From contig JACKNM010000002.1 in the NCBI GenBank assembly GCA_024234875.1, positions 310,001-374,000 of the forward strand: a stretch of 64,000 bases of DNA. Reading direction: 5' to 3'. This DNA is from Ectothiorhodospiraceae bacterium (GTDB lineage Bacteria; Pseudomonadota; Gammaproteobacteria; HK1). Below the pieces are notes generated by a model. That model saw nothing but the letters and a program-made list of their open reading frames with translations. It made no database searches and was not told the DNA's origin. Below, in pieces: positions 54,685 through 63,939 of this stretch (its first letter is position 1; the number at the start of each line of letters is the position of its first letter). The position numbers and the translations under genes were made by a program.

Positions 54685-56102
54685 TGTTTCTTGATTGCCT
54701 TCAGGCGGGCGTAGCCATCGCTCTTGCGATAGAGCTCGTCGAGTGGGTAGCAGCCGGAGACCAGGCCGTTGCGCGGGGCGGTGGTGCAGTCGCTGAAGGT
54801 GCGGCAGAGCAGCTTGTGCGCCGGCGCGCGGCCGGCCAGCACGTCCGCCGGGAGGTTGGGATAGGACAGGCTCGAGCGGCCCAGCCCGACCGAGTCCATC
54901 CAGCCGAGCTCGATGCACCCGCTCGCCACCGCCGGCAGGTGCTCCTGCAGGTAGGTGAACCCGGTGCCGACGATGCCGAGGGAGGGAAACCGCGTGTTCA
55001 CGTGCCGCGTCGCATCGAGCAGCCGCGCCACCCCGAGCACCGGATCCTCCGGCGGCTGGTATCCGTCCGAGGGTGGGTAGAACGCCGGGCGCTGGACATG
55101 GGGACAGTAGTAGGGGCTGCCGGCGGTCACGCACAGGAGCCCGATCCCGAGCTCCGCGATCGTCGCCACCAGGCCGTCCACCTCGTCGAAGTCGATACCG
55201 AGCCCACTCGCGTCGGCGCCGAAGCCGTGACGGTACTCCCCGGCCGAGGCCGGAACCCCGACCCCGTCCTCGCCGGCCCGGAACGGCCGCACGTCGAACG
55301 CCGACAGCCGCACCGCGACCGCCAGCCGCGGGCAGCGCTCGCGAATGCCACCCACCACGTCGCGCAGGAACCGGGTGCGGTTCTCGAGCGGCCCGCCGTA
55401 GCGACCCGGGCGGTCATAGGCCGAGAGCAGCTCGTGGGCGAGGTAGCCGTGGCAGTGCTTGACGTCGACGAAGTCGAAGCCGGCCCGCTCCACCAGCTCG
55501 GCGGTGGCGACGAAGCGCTCGACCAGCGCGTCGAGCGCGGCGTCGGACATCACCGCGAGGTCGTCCTCGACCCCGGCGCGCGCGTCGAGCTCCGGATGAC
55601 GGTAGACGATGTGCGGGGACGGCGGCCCGACCGGCCGGCACCAGCGCCCGGAGTGGGTGAGCTGCAACCCGGTGACGAGGCCGTCGGCGCTGCCGTGGAC
55701 CTCGACGTGGCGCGCCACCGCCTCCGCTCGCAGGCTCGCGAAAGCCTCGAGGTGGCGAGCGTCCAGGACGAGCTGCCGCGGGTTCGCCCGCCCCTCGTGA
55801 CTGACCGCGGTGGCCTCGAACCACAACAGCTTCGCCCCGCTCTCGGCAAAGCGCAGCCACCGCCGCCGCACCAGCTCGGTCGGCGCGCCGTCGTCGCCGC
55901 CGTCCCAGCCCTCCATCGGCAGCACGGTGAATCGATTGCCCACCGTGATCTCCCCGACCGCACGGTCGGTGAACGACCACGGGCTCGCCAGCACCTGCGA
56001 TGGGGCGCCCCGCCCGACCGGCAGCCCGATACCCAGGCTGGCGGCGTGCGCGGCCAGCGCGTCGGCGCAGTCGTAGCTGGGGACCTTTCGGAAACGCGGC
56101 AT
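54681..56102 (-). CDS. NADH:flavin oxidoreductase, old yellow enzyme family
   Basis: A 473-residue FMN-dependent TIM-barrel enzyme that probably reduces an activated alkene or related substrate. Family features are the N-terminal NRFTVLPMEGWDG, LQLTHSGRW with the substrate-facing His, VKHCHGYLAHELLSAYDRPG and YGGPLENRTRFLRDVV, and the late FSDCTTAPRNGLVSGCYPLD. Length and motifs fit single-domain OYE proteins without the C-terminal Fe-S/FAD part. The ATG at 56102 has GAGGAG 9 nt upstream; upstream in-frame sequence overlaps the divergent promoter region. It is divergent from the SDR at 56266. Substrate unknown. Confidence 0.92.
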   Translation of the reverse strand: MPRFRKVPSYDCADALAAHAASLGIGLPVGRGAPSQVLASPWSFTDRAVGEITVGNRFTVLPMEGWDGGDDGAPTELVRRRWLRFAESGAKLLWFEATAVSHEGRANPRQLVLDARHLEAFASLRAEAVARHVEVHGSADGLVTGLQLTHSGRWCRPVGPPSPHIVYRHPELDARAGVEDDLAVMSDAALDALVERFVATAELVERAGFDFVDVKHCHGYLAHELLSAYDRPGRYGGPLENRTRFLRDVVGGIRERCPRLAVAVRLSAFDVRPFRAGEDGVGVPASAGEYRHGFGADASGLGIDFDEVDGLVATIAELGIGLLCVTAGSPYYCPHVQRPAFYPPSDGYQPPEDPVLGVARLLDATRHVNTRFPSLGIVGTGFTYLQEHLPAVASGCIELGWMDSVGLGRSSLSYPNLPADVLAGRAPAHKLLCRTFSDCTTAPRNGLVSGCYPLDELYRKSDGYARLKAIKKQ

Positions 56103-56265
56103 CGGCGGGCTCCTCGGCTCTCCGCGCAGCGGCCGCGGACGGGACAGCATAGCAACCGATCCGGGCCCCCGAGCAGCCCGCTTCGCTGCGCTGCACGATT
56201 CCGTTTTCTCCTCGCCGTGCGCAAACTCGCGCGCTCCGGCTTTCGGGTATCGAGGGGAATGTGCG

Positions 56266-57060
56266 ATGCGAGCACTGGTCACGGGTGCGGCGAGCGGAAT
56301 CGGGCGGGCGACCTGCCTTCGACTGGCGCGCGACGGCGCGGCCAACGGGACCCCGGCGCAGATCGCCGCGGTCGACCTGGCGGCGACCCCGGCGCTCGAC
56401 GCGGTGGTCGCCGAGGTCGCCGCGCTCGGCGGCAAGGCCTTCGCGGTCGCCGCCGACATGGGCTCCGCCGACGGCCCCGGCAAGGCGGTGGGCGCCGCGG
56501 TCACCAGGCTCGGGGGTCTCGACGCAGTGGTGAGCAATGCCGGTATCAACCGGCCCGGCAAGATGCTCGACTACACCGTCGAGGACTGGGATCAGGTGTT
56601 CGCCGTGAACACCCGCGCGACGTGGCTGCTGGCCAAGGCCGCCCATCCGGCGCTTGCCGACGGCGGTGGCGCGATCGTCGCGGTGTCGTCGATGTCCGGG
56701 AACTTCGCGCACGCCGGGCTCGGTGCTTACGGACCGAGCAAGGCCGCGGTGAGCATGACCGTGCGCGTGCTGGCCCAGGAGTTCGCACCCGACGGCATCC
56801 GCGTGAACGCGGTCTCCCCCGGCATGGTGCAGACCGGCATGACGGTCAACGTCTACGCGAACAACGAGGTGGCGAGCGCCCGCGCCGGCCTGGTCCCGCT
56901 CGGGCGGGTGGCCCAGCCCGAGGACATGGCGGACGTGATCGTGTTCCTCCTCGGCCACGATGCGCGCTACGTCAACGGCCAGGACATCATCGTCGACGGT
57001 GGTTTCACCGGGAACCACCTCGGACGGATACCGGGCCTCACCTCGATCACCCGCAGCTGA
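56266..57060 (+). CDS. Short-chain dehydrogenase/reductase
   Basis: A 264-residue classical SDR. The cofactor motif TGAASGIG is at residues 6-13, with NAG after strand 4, catalytic Ser in VSSMSGN and Tyr-x-x-x-Lys in YGPSK. The C-terminal VNGQDIIVDGGFTG is typical of 3-ketoacyl-ACP-reductase-like members. A seven-residue insertion (DGAANGTPAQ) follows the first helix. The ATG at 56266 has GAGGGG 8 nt before it. It precedes the Liv importer operon by 111 nt, so it may act on the imported compound. Confidence 0.92.
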   Translation: MRALVTGAASGIGRATCLRLARDGAANGTPAQIAAVDLAATPALDAVVAEVAALGGKAFAVAADMGSADGPGKAVGAAVTRLGGLDAVVSNAGINRPGKMLDYTVEDWDQVFAVNTRATWLLAKAAHPALADGGGAIVAVSSMSGNFAHAGLGAYGPSKAAVSMTVRVLAQEFAPDGIRVNAVSPGMVQTGMTVNVYANNEVASARAGLVPLGRVAQPEDMADVIVFLLGHDARYVNGQDIIVDGGFTGNHLGRIPGLTSITRS

Positions 57061-57171
57061 GGCGACCGCCGGCAGGCTCGCCGTACTTGGCACGTCCGGC
57101 GGGTGCTGCCATCATCGCGCCGGCGCACGACCCCGTCCGAGGGTCGGCAAACCCACGAGGAGGAGCGCACC

Positions 57172-58323
57172 ATGAGCAAGACACGTCTCGGCGTCGCCCT
57201 GGCCGCCGCCGTCGGCCTGTGGTCGGCGGTCGCCGGCGCCCAGGACACCGTGAAGTTCGCGAGCATCATCGAGCTGTCCGGCAACGGCGCGGCGATCGGA
57301 ACCAACTGGCGTGACGCGGTCGACATGGCGGTCGAGGAGATCAACGCCGCCGGCGGCATCCTCGGCAAGAAGATCGAGATCGAGCATCTCGACACCCAGT
57401 CGAACCCCGGCACCTCGCGCGCGGTGCTGCAGAAGGCCCTCGACGGCGACCCCTACGTCGTCCTCGGCCCCATCTTCTCGTCCTCGACCCGCGTCAACAT
57501 GGCGCTCACCGAGCGCGCCGGGGTGCCACAGATCGTCGGCTCCGAGGCCGCGAGCATCACTCAGCAGGGGCACCCGACCATCTTCCGCACCTCCTTCGGT
57601 CAGGAGATGGGGATGCCGAAGCTGGTGAACTACCTCAAGAACGAGATCAAGGCGAAGAAGGTCGCCCTCATCTGGACCAACGACGAGTGGGGCAAGGGCG
57701 GGCGAAACACCGCCAAGGACCTGATGGCCAAGGCGGGCATCGAGGTCGTCGCCGACGTCTCGACCGAGGTGCAGCAGGTCGACTTCTCGGCCGAGGTGCT
57801 GAAGGTGGTGAAGGCCGGCGCCGATGCCATCTTCGCCTACTGCCTCGAGGAGGAGAGCGCGCGCTTCCTGAACGAGCTGCGCAAGCAGGGTTACAACGGC
57901 CCGCTGGTCGGTGAGACCACGCTCATCAGCCAGAAGGTCATCGACCTCGCCGGTGCCAACGCCAATGGCGCGCGCGGCCACGTCGGTCTGACCATCGACG
58001 CACCGGTCGATCTCCTGCAGGAGTTCGGGCGCAAGTTCGAGGCCCGCACCGGGCGCAAGAGCGACCACAACGGCATCAAGGGCTACATCGCGGTGTACCT
58101 CGCCAAGGAGGCCACCGAGCGCATGGGCAAGTTCGACCGTGACGGTTTCGCGAAGGCGCTGCGCGGCGCGGTCGTCACCACCAAGGACGAGCCCGGGGTG
58201 CTGATGGACTTGCGCATCGACGAGACCGGTGACGTCGACCGCGAGAGCTTCCTGGTCGAGGTCGTCGACGGCAAGCAGCAGGTGGTCAAGGTCCTGCCGC
58301 CGGTCGGCGACTGGAAGAAGTAA
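57172..58323 (+). CDS. Branched-chain amino acid-type ABC transporter substrate-binding protein
   Basis: A 383-residue periplasmic receptor of the Leu/Ile/Val-binding (Peripla_BP_6) family. The signal peptide MSKTRLGVALAAAVGLWSA ends near AGAQ. The mature protein shows VKFASIIELSGNGAAIG, INAAGGILGKKIEI and VVLGPIFSSSTRVNMALTE, the typical ligand-binding first lobe. The ATG at 57172 follows GAGGAGGAG. It heads a five-gene Liv operon. Proteins of this family bind amino acids, amides, urea or aromatic acids; the ligand here is unknown. Nearby amidases and hydroxy-acid oxidases leave open a non-amino-acid substrate. Confidence 0.93.
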   Translation: MSKTRLGVALAAAVGLWSAVAGAQDTVKFASIIELSGNGAAIGTNWRDAVDMAVEEINAAGGILGKKIEIEHLDTQSNPGTSRAVLQKALDGDPYVVLGPIFSSSTRVNMALTERAGVPQIVGSEAASITQQGHPTIFRTSFGQEMGMPKLVNYLKNEIKAKKVALIWTNDEWGKGGRNTAKDLMAKAGIEVVADVSTEVQQVDFSAEVLKVVKAGADAIFAYCLEEESARFLNELRKQGYNGPLVGETTLISQKVIDLAGANANGARGHVGLTIDAPVDLLQEFGRKFEARTGRKSDHNGIKGYIAVYLAKEATERMGKFDRDGFAKALRGAVVTTKDEPGVLMDLRIDETGDVDRESFLVEVVDGKQQVVKVLPPVGDWKK

Positions 58324-58352
58324 CCCACCCCCGGGTTCTCCCGCACCCGATC

Positions 58353-58381
58353 CGCGCGGAGGGCGTGTGGCCCTCCGCGCG
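58353..58381 (+). terminator. Strong intra-operon hairpin between binding protein and permease
   Basis: A perfect 12-bp stem (58353-58364 with 58370-58381) with a 5-nt loop sits 30 nt after the binding-protein stop and 15 nt before the permease start. There is no T run. It probably stabilises the upstream message or partly attenuates transcription, giving more receptor than permease. Confidence 0.6.
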
Positions 58382-58396
58382 CGGCGAACGCTTGTC

Positions 58397-59275
58397 ATGA
58401 TCGAAGCGCTCCAACTCCTGATTTCCGGCGTCTCCACCGGCGCCATCTACGCGCTCGCGGCGATCGGGTTCGTGCTGCTGTGGCAGACCACCGGCACCAT
58501 CAACTTCGCCCAGGGCGAGTTCGTGATGCTGCCCTCGATCATCATGCTCGCCTTCGTGCTCCACGGCGGCCTGCCGTTGTGGGTCGCGTTCGCGGTGACC
58601 CTGGTGGTGTCGGGTCTGCTGCTCGGCGTCGCCTTCAAGGTCCTGGTGGTGCAGCCCATGATTCGTCACGGGGTGCTGCCGCTGGTAATCGCGACCATCG
58701 CCCTCGGCATCTTCATGCGCGAGGGGGCCAAGGAGTTCTTCTCCAACGAGGCCCAGCCGTTTCCGATGCCGGTGCCCTACGTCGTGCTCGAGCTCGGCGG
58801 CGTCACCGTGACCAGCCACCACCTGTTCTGCCTCGCGGTGGCGGTGGTGCTGGTCCTCGCGCTGCAGTGGTTCCTGGGTGGCACGCGCACCGGACGCTCG
58901 ATGCAGGCGGTGGCGCAGAACGCGCAGGCCGCCGAGATCCTGGGCATCGACGTCAAGCGCATGGTGATGCTCACCTTCCTGGTCAACGCCGCGCTGGTGA
59001 CGGTGGCGGCGATCCTGGTGACTCCCGTCTATCTCGCGAAGTGGGACAACGGTGAGGCGATCGGGCTCACTGCCTTCATCGCGGCCATCGTCGGTGGGTT
59101 CAACCAGGTTCGCGGGGCGGTTCTCGGCGGAGTCCTGGTCGGCGTGCTCGAGAACTTCTCCGCCTACTACATCTCGACCGAGTACCGGACCGCGTTCCCG
59201 CTGATTCTGCTGATCCTGGTCATCATGTTCCGGCCCTACGGCCTGCTCGGCCGGCCCGAGGAGCGGACGGTCTGA
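58397..59275 (+). CDS. livH: High-affinity branched-chain amino acid-type ABC permease LivH
   Basis: A 292-residue inner-membrane permease. LivH features are SGVSTGAIYALAAIGFVLLW, the TINFAQGEFVML motif in the second helix, GRSMQAVAQNAQAAEILGID (the loop that contacts the ATPases) and the late GGFNQVRGAVLGG. About eight hydrophobic segments are visible. The start ATG 58397 lies just after the hairpin; the ribosome site is weak. It pairs with LivM, whose gene follows after 2 nt. Confidence 0.94.
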   Translation: MIEALQLLISGVSTGAIYALAAIGFVLLWQTTGTINFAQGEFVMLPSIIMLAFVLHGGLPLWVAFAVTLVVSGLLLGVAFKVLVVQPMIRHGVLPLVIATIALGIFMREGAKEFFSNEAQPFPMPVPYVVLELGGVTVTSHHLFCLAVAVVLVLALQWFLGGTRTGRSMQAVAQNAQAAEILGIDVKRMVMLTFLVNAALVTVAAILVTPVYLAKWDNGEAIGLTAFIAAIVGGFNQVRGAVLGGVLVGVLENFSAYYISTEYRTAFPLILLILVIMFRPYGLLGRPEERTV

Positions 59276-59277
59276 CC

Positions 59278-60246
59278 ATGGGAACGATGCGCTGGATCGC
59301 GGGCGGGATCTTCCTCGCGTTGCTCGTGCTGCTGCCGCGCGAGCTCAAGCCCTACGGCATCTTCCTGATGTCGAACTGGGTGCTGTTCTGCGTGGTCGCG
59401 ATGGGGCTGAACCTGACGCTCGGCTACGCCGGCCAGATCTCCATCGCGCAGGCGGGCTTCCTCGGCGTCGGCGCCTACACCACCGCCATCCTGACCACGC
59501 GCTTCGGTTGGGACTTCTGGCTGACGCTGCCGGTGGCGACCGGGCTCTCGTTCCTGCTCGGGCTCATCGTCGGCTTTCCCGCGCTGCGGGTGCAGCACCA
59601 CTATCTCGCCTTCGTGACCCTCGGCTTCAACATCCTCATCTACCTCGTGTTCCGAAACGAGGACTGGTTGACCGGCGGCGCGTTCGGCATCTTCGACATT
59701 CCGCGCCCCGGCTTCCTCGGCGTCGACATGCGCGACCCGCTGTCGTTCTACTACCTGTGCCTGGTCTTCGCCGCACTGATGTTCGCCGCGGCATGGTGGA
59801 TCGTGCGCTCGCCATGGGGCCGGGCCTTCGCCGCGCTGCGCGAGAATCCGGTGCGCGCCGCGAGTCTCGGCGTCGACATCCGGACCTATACCCTGCTCGC
59901 GTTCGCCATCGGCTCCGCCTTCGCCGGGCTCACCGGAGCGTTCTACGCCTCACTGCTCGAGTTCATCGATCCCTATCCGTTCGCACTCGAGTACTCGCTG
60001 TCGTTCCTGCTGATGGTCATCTCCGGCGGTAGCGCCACGTTGATCGGACCGATCGTCGGTGCCGGCATGGTGCTGCTGCTGCCCGAATGGCTGCGCTTCG
60101 CCAAGGACTACTACCTGCTGATCTACGCCCTGCTGGTGATGGTGCTGATGGCGTTCTGCCCCGAGGGGATGGTGGGGCTGTGGCGGCGCATGGTCGCCGC
60201 CATCGGACGCCGCCGTGCCCGGGCCCCGACGGAGCGCCCGACGTGA
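59278..60246 (+). CDS. livM: High-affinity branched-chain amino acid-type ABC permease LivM
   Basis: A 322-residue inner-membrane permease, partner of LivH. The family signature LGYAGQISIAQAGFLGVGAYT is present in shorter parts (LTLGYAGQISIAQAGF), as are AALRENPVRAASLGVDI and GSAFAGLTGAFYASLL. About nine to ten membrane segments can be counted. The C-terminal tail is Arg-rich and cytoplasmic. It starts 2 nt after livH and overlaps livG by GTGA, so the operon is translationally linked. Confidence 0.94.
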   Translation: MGTMRWIAGGIFLALLVLLPRELKPYGIFLMSNWVLFCVVAMGLNLTLGYAGQISIAQAGFLGVGAYTTAILTTRFGWDFWLTLPVATGLSFLLGLIVGFPALRVQHHYLAFVTLGFNILIYLVFRNEDWLTGGAFGIFDIPRPGFLGVDMRDPLSFYYLCLVFAALMFAAAWWIVRSPWGRAFAALRENPVRAASLGVDIRTYTLLAFAIGSAFAGLTGAFYASLLEFIDPYPFALEYSLSFLLMVISGGSATLIGPIVGAGMVLLLPEWLRFAKDYYLLIYALLVMVLMAFCPEGMVGLWRRMVAAIGRRRARAPTERPT

Positions 60247-60989
60247 GCGCGCCACTGCTCGAGGTGCGCGGGCTGTCGAAGTCGTTTCGCGGCATTCGCG
60301 CGGTGTCGAACGTGCACTTCGAGGTCGCCAAGGGTGAGGTGCTCGGCCTCATCGGCCCCAACGGCAGCGGCAAGTCCACCCTGTTCAACTGCGTGCTCGG
60401 TCAGCTTCGTCCCGATGCCGGCGAGGTACGCCTCAACGGCCAGGACGTCACCGGCCTCGACCCGACCGCGCTCAGCCGCCGTGGCATCGGCCGCACCTTC
60501 CAGCTCCTGCAGGTGTTCCCGGCACTCAGCGTGCGCGACAACCTCGTCCTCGCCGGTCAGGAGCATCGCGGCACGATGCTCGGGCGTTTGTTCATGTCGC
60601 CCGACGCCGGGCAGCGCGCGCGCGCCGACGAGCTGCTGGATCTGTTCCGGCTCGCGCGTCTCGCCGACGAGCCGGCCGGCTCCCTCAGCTACGGCCAGCA
60701 GAAGCTGCTCGACATCGCGATGGCATTCATGGCGGAGCCCGAGCTGGTGCTGCTCGACGAGCCGGCGGGCGGCGTCAACCCGACGATGCTCGGCGACGTG
60801 GAGTCGTTGTTGCGCCGCCTCAACGAGGAGCTCGGTGCGACCTTCGTGGTGATCGAGCACAACATGAGCTTCGTGATGGGGCTGAGCCACCGGGTGATGG
60901 TGCTCGCCCAGGGACAGGTGCTCGCGACCGGGTCACCGGACGAGATCCGCGCCGACCAGCGGGTGATCGAGGCCTACCTCGGTGACTGA
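60243..60989 (+). CDS. livG: Branched-chain amino acid-type ABC ATP-binding protein LivG
   Basis: A 248-residue ABC ATPase. Walker A GPNGSGKST, Q-loop GRTFQLLQ, a YGQQKLLDIAMAF signature (SYGQQ in place of SGGQQ, usual for LivG), Walker B LVLLDEPAGGVNP and switch His in IEHNM are all present. The start is GTG 60243 overlapping the livM stop. It forms the nucleotide-binding pair with LivF, whose start overlaps this stop by 8 nt. Confidence 0.95.
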   Translation: MSAPLLEVRGLSKSFRGIRAVSNVHFEVAKGEVLGLIGPNGSGKSTLFNCVLGQLRPDAGEVRLNGQDVTGLDPTALSRRGIGRTFQLLQVFPALSVRDNLVLAGQEHRGTMLGRLFMSPDAGQRARADELLDLFRLARLADEPAGSLSYGQQKLLDIAMAFMAEPELVLLDEPAGGVNPTMLGDVESLLRRLNEELGATFVVIEHNMSFVMGLSHRVMVLAQGQVLATGSPDEIRADQRVIEAYLGD

Positions 60990-61722
60990 GCCAGTCCTCA
61001 CACTCGACGGCGTCGTCGCCGGCTACGGTCGGTTGACGATCCTGCACGGCACCACGCTGCGCGTGCGCCAGGGGACGATCACCACGATGATCGGCCCCAA
61101 CGGCGCCGGCAAGTCCACCGTGTTCAAGGCCGTCTTCGGGCTGCTCCCCATCGAGTCCGGGACCATCCACTTCAAGGGCGAGGACATCACGGTGCGGCGG
61201 CCACGCGAGCTGCTCGCCCGCGGCGTCGTCTACGTGCCCCAGGGACGCAACCTGTTCCCCGAGCTCACGGTCCGCCACAACCTCGAGCTCGGCGGCGTGA
61301 CCATGCGCGACGAGGCGTTGCTCCGGCAGCGCATCGAGCAGGTGCTCGACCGCTTTCCGATGCTGCGCGAGAAATCGACGCGTCAGGCGTCCACCCTGAG
61401 CGGTGGCGAGCAGAAGATCCTCGAGCTCGGCCGCGGCATGCTCCTCGACCCGAGCCTCGTCCTCATCGACGAGCCCTCGATCGGCCTCGCCCCGCTGATG
61501 GTCCGCCAGGTGTTCGACGAGCTGATCCGGTTGCGCGACAGCGGCGTGACGGTGCTGATGGTCGAGCAGAACGCCCGCAGCGCGCTCGCCATCTCCGACG
61601 ACGCCCTGGTGCTGGAGCAGGGCCGGCTGGCGCTCGCCGGCCGCGCGCCGGACATCCTCGCCGATCCACGGGTCGGAGCGTTGTTCCTCGGCGGCGGACT
61701 GGGCGAGACCGCGAGCCCCTGA
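60982..61722 (+). CDS. livF: Branched-chain amino acid-type ABC ATP-binding protein LivF
   Basis: A 246-residue ABC ATPase, second of the Liv pair. It shows Walker A GPNGAGKST, the LivF-typical VYVPQGRNLFPELTV, signature LSGGEQKILELGRGM, Walker B LVLIDEPSIGLAP and EQNARSAL with Gln in the His-switch region, as in LivF proteins. Start GTG 60982. It closes the transporter operon; no strong terminator follows before the SRPBCC gene at 61798. Confidence 0.95.
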   Translation: MTEPVLTLDGVVAGYGRLTILHGTTLRVRQGTITTMIGPNGAGKSTVFKAVFGLLPIESGTIHFKGEDITVRRPRELLARGVVYVPQGRNLFPELTVRHNLELGGVTMRDEALLRQRIEQVLDRFPMLREKSTRQASTLSGGEQKILELGRGMLLDPSLVLIDEPSIGLAPLMVRQVFDELIRLRDSGVTVLMVEQNARSALAISDDALVLEQGRLALAGRAPDILADPRVGALFLGGGLGETASP

Positions 61723-61797
61723 CCGACCCGACGGCGCGCGCGACTCCTCGCCGGAGCCACGTCGCCTGGACGTTCCGTCGTCACCGGGAGAACGCCG

Positions 61798-62268
61798 ATG
61801 AGGATCGCGAGGCCGAACCGCGTCACCCGCACCTACACGCAGCACCTGGTGGCGGCGCCGGAGGCGGTGTTCCCGTTGCTCTGCCCGGTACGCGAGGCCG
61901 AGTGGATCGAGGGATGGGATCCGCTCCTGGTGCTCTCCGACAGCGGGGTCGCGGAGCCCGACTGCGTCTTCGTGACCCGCGCCGAGCCCGCCGACGCGGT
62001 GTGGTACGTGGTCCGACACGAGCCGGCGGCCGGCAAGGTGGAGATGGTGAAGATCACGCCATCGGTGACCGCGTGCCGCCTGGCCATCCACCTGCGCGCG
62101 ACCGCGGGCGGATGCGAGGCAGACGTCACCTACTCGCACACCAGCCTCGGGCCTGCCGGCGACGCCTTCGTCGCCGCGTTCACCGAGGCCGCCTACCTGG
62201 AGCTGATGCGCGCATGGGAATCGCGACTCAACCACTATCTGCGCCACGGCACGGCACTCGGGCGGTGA
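61798..62268 (+). CDS. SRPBCC (START-like) superfamily protein
   Basis: A 156-residue single-domain protein with the helix-grip arrangement: beta strand YTQHLVAAPEAVFPLLCPVREAEW, a central WYVVRHEPAAGKVEMVKITP sheet, and the long C-terminal helix AFVAAFTEAAYLELMRAWES. It has no signal peptide. Such proteins bind hydrophobic ligands. The ATG at 61798 has GGGAGAA upstream. It lies 75 nt after livF in the same direction and converges closely (18 nt) with the next gene. Confidence 0.75.
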   Translation: MRIARPNRVTRTYTQHLVAAPEAVFPLLCPVREAEWIEGWDPLLVLSDSGVAEPDCVFVTRAEPADAVWYVVRHEPAAGKVEMVKITPSVTACRLAIHLRATAGGCEADVTYSHTSLGPAGDAFVAAFTEAAYLELMRAWESRLNHYLRHGTALGR

Positions 62269-62286
62269 GCGAGGCGCTGCCAGCGA

Positions 62287-62862
62287 TCAGTCGGCGAATT
62301 GCCTGAGCGACTTCTTGAATCGCTGGTACTGCGAGGCGTGCCGCTTGCGCTCGGCGTCGCTTCGATAGCGCAGGCCGACGACCGTGCGGGTGCCGGAGAC
62401 GGTGTCCACGGTGTCCTGGTAGCTACGGGCATAGGCGCCGTCACTCGCCGCGATGGTGTACCAGCGCACCACCCGTGTGCCCTTCTCCGAGCGCTTCTCC
62501 GCGACCATCCGCTCGCTGCCGTCGTGCAGCGCGATGTCTGTCGGCTCACCGCTCCACTGCGGGGAGTAGACGTAGAAGGCGACCGCGCCGTCGGCGCTCA
62601 CGAACGACACGCTGTCGAACCGACCGGCCATGGACGGGCTCTCGATCGACGCCTCGACCGCGAAGCCCGGGGGATACTCGACCTCGAACCACGCGCCCTG
62701 GAACGTCGGCCACGGCACCTCGCCTCGAGCCGGCCCGCCCAGCGCGAGCAGGGCACACACCGGTGCCAGGAGCGCCATCACCCACCGCACGGTGCGGCGG
62801 ACGGGCCCACCTCCGGGCGCACGGAATCGCTCGTGGTTCGAGCTGACGTCGATCGGTCGCAT
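62287..62862 (-). CDS. Small secreted protein of unknown function
   Basis: A 191-residue exported protein. A basic N terminus (residues 1-26) precedes a hydrophobic signal segment VMALLAPVCALLALGG ending ARGE. The mature part begins VPWPTFQGAWFEVEYPPGF and contains two-stranded beta motifs (VAFYVYSPQWSG, TRVVRWYTIAASDGAY) and ends in a basic tail. I do not recognise a named family, although it resembles uncharacterised periplasmic proteins with a YPPGF motif. The ATG at 62862 has GGAGGG 6 nt before it. It is divergent from the nitroreductase gene. Confidence 0.75.
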   Translation of the reverse strand: MRPIDVSSNHERFRAPGGGPVRRTVRWVMALLAPVCALLALGGPARGEVPWPTFQGAWFEVEYPPGFAVEASIESPSMAGRFDSVSFVSADGAVAFYVYSPQWSGEPTDIALHDGSERMVAEKRSEKGTRVVRWYTIAASDGAYARSYQDTVDTVSGTRTVVGLRYRSDAERKRHASQYQRFKKSLRQFAD

Positions 62863-62955
62863 ACTTCGCCCTCCAACCTCCGCAGATATGTCGGACCGAC
62901 GCGGGAACTCTGGAGTCTCCGCCGACCGGACGACCGGCGAGCGGAGCGCCGCACG

Positions 62956-63939
62956 ATGGGAGGAGCGAAGTTGCGGGAGGACGACTGGCAAGCGCTGGTG
63001 GCCGCGGCGATTCTCGCGCCGTCGAGCCACAACACACAGCCCTGGCTGTTTCGACCGACCCGCGCCGGCCTCGACCTCCTCGCCGACGAGCGCCGCGCCC
63101 TGCCGGTGAACGACCCCGACGACCGTGAGCTCACGATGAGCTGCGGCTGCGCCCTGATGAACCTGCGAGTGGCGGCGGCGGCCCGTGGGCTCACGGTCGA
63201 CTGCTCGCTCCTGCCCGATCCGACGGAGCCGGCGCTCCTGGCGCGCCTGTCGCTCGCGGCGGAGCACCGACCGGCGCCGGCCGACGCCGATCTGGCACCG
63301 GCGATCGCGACCCGACGCACCTGTCGACGGCGATTCGCCGACCGCCCGGTGCCAGCCGAGGTGGTCGCCCGTGTGGTCGCCAGCGCGCGAGTGGAGGGTA
63401 CGTCTCTGCATCCCGTCACCGGCGAGGCCCGACGGCGCGAGATCGCGCGATTGGTGGGCGAGGGCGACGCCGTGCAATGGGCCGACCCGAGCTGGCGGCG
63501 CGAGCTGGCGGCCTGGATGCACCCCGGCCGCGACGGCGACGGGCTCGCGTTGCCCACCCTCGCCACGCCACTCGCACAGGCCGTGGTGCGCACGTTCGAC
63601 ATGGGTGGCGGCGTCGCCGCGCGCGACCGCGACCTGACCGTCGACTCGCCGTTGCTCGCGGTGCTCGGCACCGCCGGTGATACCCGCCGCGACTGGCTGC
63701 TCGCGGGCCAGGCGCTGGAGCGAGTCCTGCTCACCGCCCGCCGGCTCGGACTGCAGGCCTCGTTCCTCAATCAACCGGTCGAGGTCGCCGCGCTGCGCCC
63801 GCGTCTCGCACGCGCGGTTCCCTGCGAGCACCCACAGATCCTGCTGCGCGCCGGATACCCCACTGGTGACATCCCGCCGTCCCCGCGCCGAGCACTGGAT
63901 GCCGTCGTGCTCGCCGCTCGAACGCGAGACGAGCCGTGA
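62956..63939 (+). CDS. Acg-type nitroreductase-family protein
   Basis: A 327-residue FMN-binding-type protein of the Acg (Rv2032-like) branch of the nitroreductase superfamily. The phosphate-binding start motif APSSHNTQPWLF is conserved, followed by ATRRTCRRRFADRPVP at the beginning of the second half, LLAGQALERVLLTARRLGL and LRAGYPTGDIPPSPRR near the C terminus. Acg proteins duplicate the nitroreductase fold in one chain and may have lost enzymatic activity. The ATG at 62956 is listed, but TTG 62971, with GGGAGGAG 5 nt upstream, may be the true start. The stop overlaps the next start (GTGA). Confidence 0.85.
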   Translation: MGGAKLREDDWQALVAAAILAPSSHNTQPWLFRPTRAGLDLLADERRALPVNDPDDRELTMSCGCALMNLRVAAAARGLTVDCSLLPDPTEPALLARLSLAAEHRPAPADADLAPAIATRRTCRRRFADRPVPAEVVARVVASARVEGTSLHPVTGEARRREIARLVGEGDAVQWADPSWRRELAAWMHPGRDGDGLALPTLATPLAQAVVRTFDMGGGVAARDRDLTVDSPLLAVLGTAGDTRRDWLLAGQALERVLLTARRLGLQASFLNQPVEVAALRPRLARAVPCEHPQILLRAGYPTGDIPPSPRRALDAVVLAARTRDEP

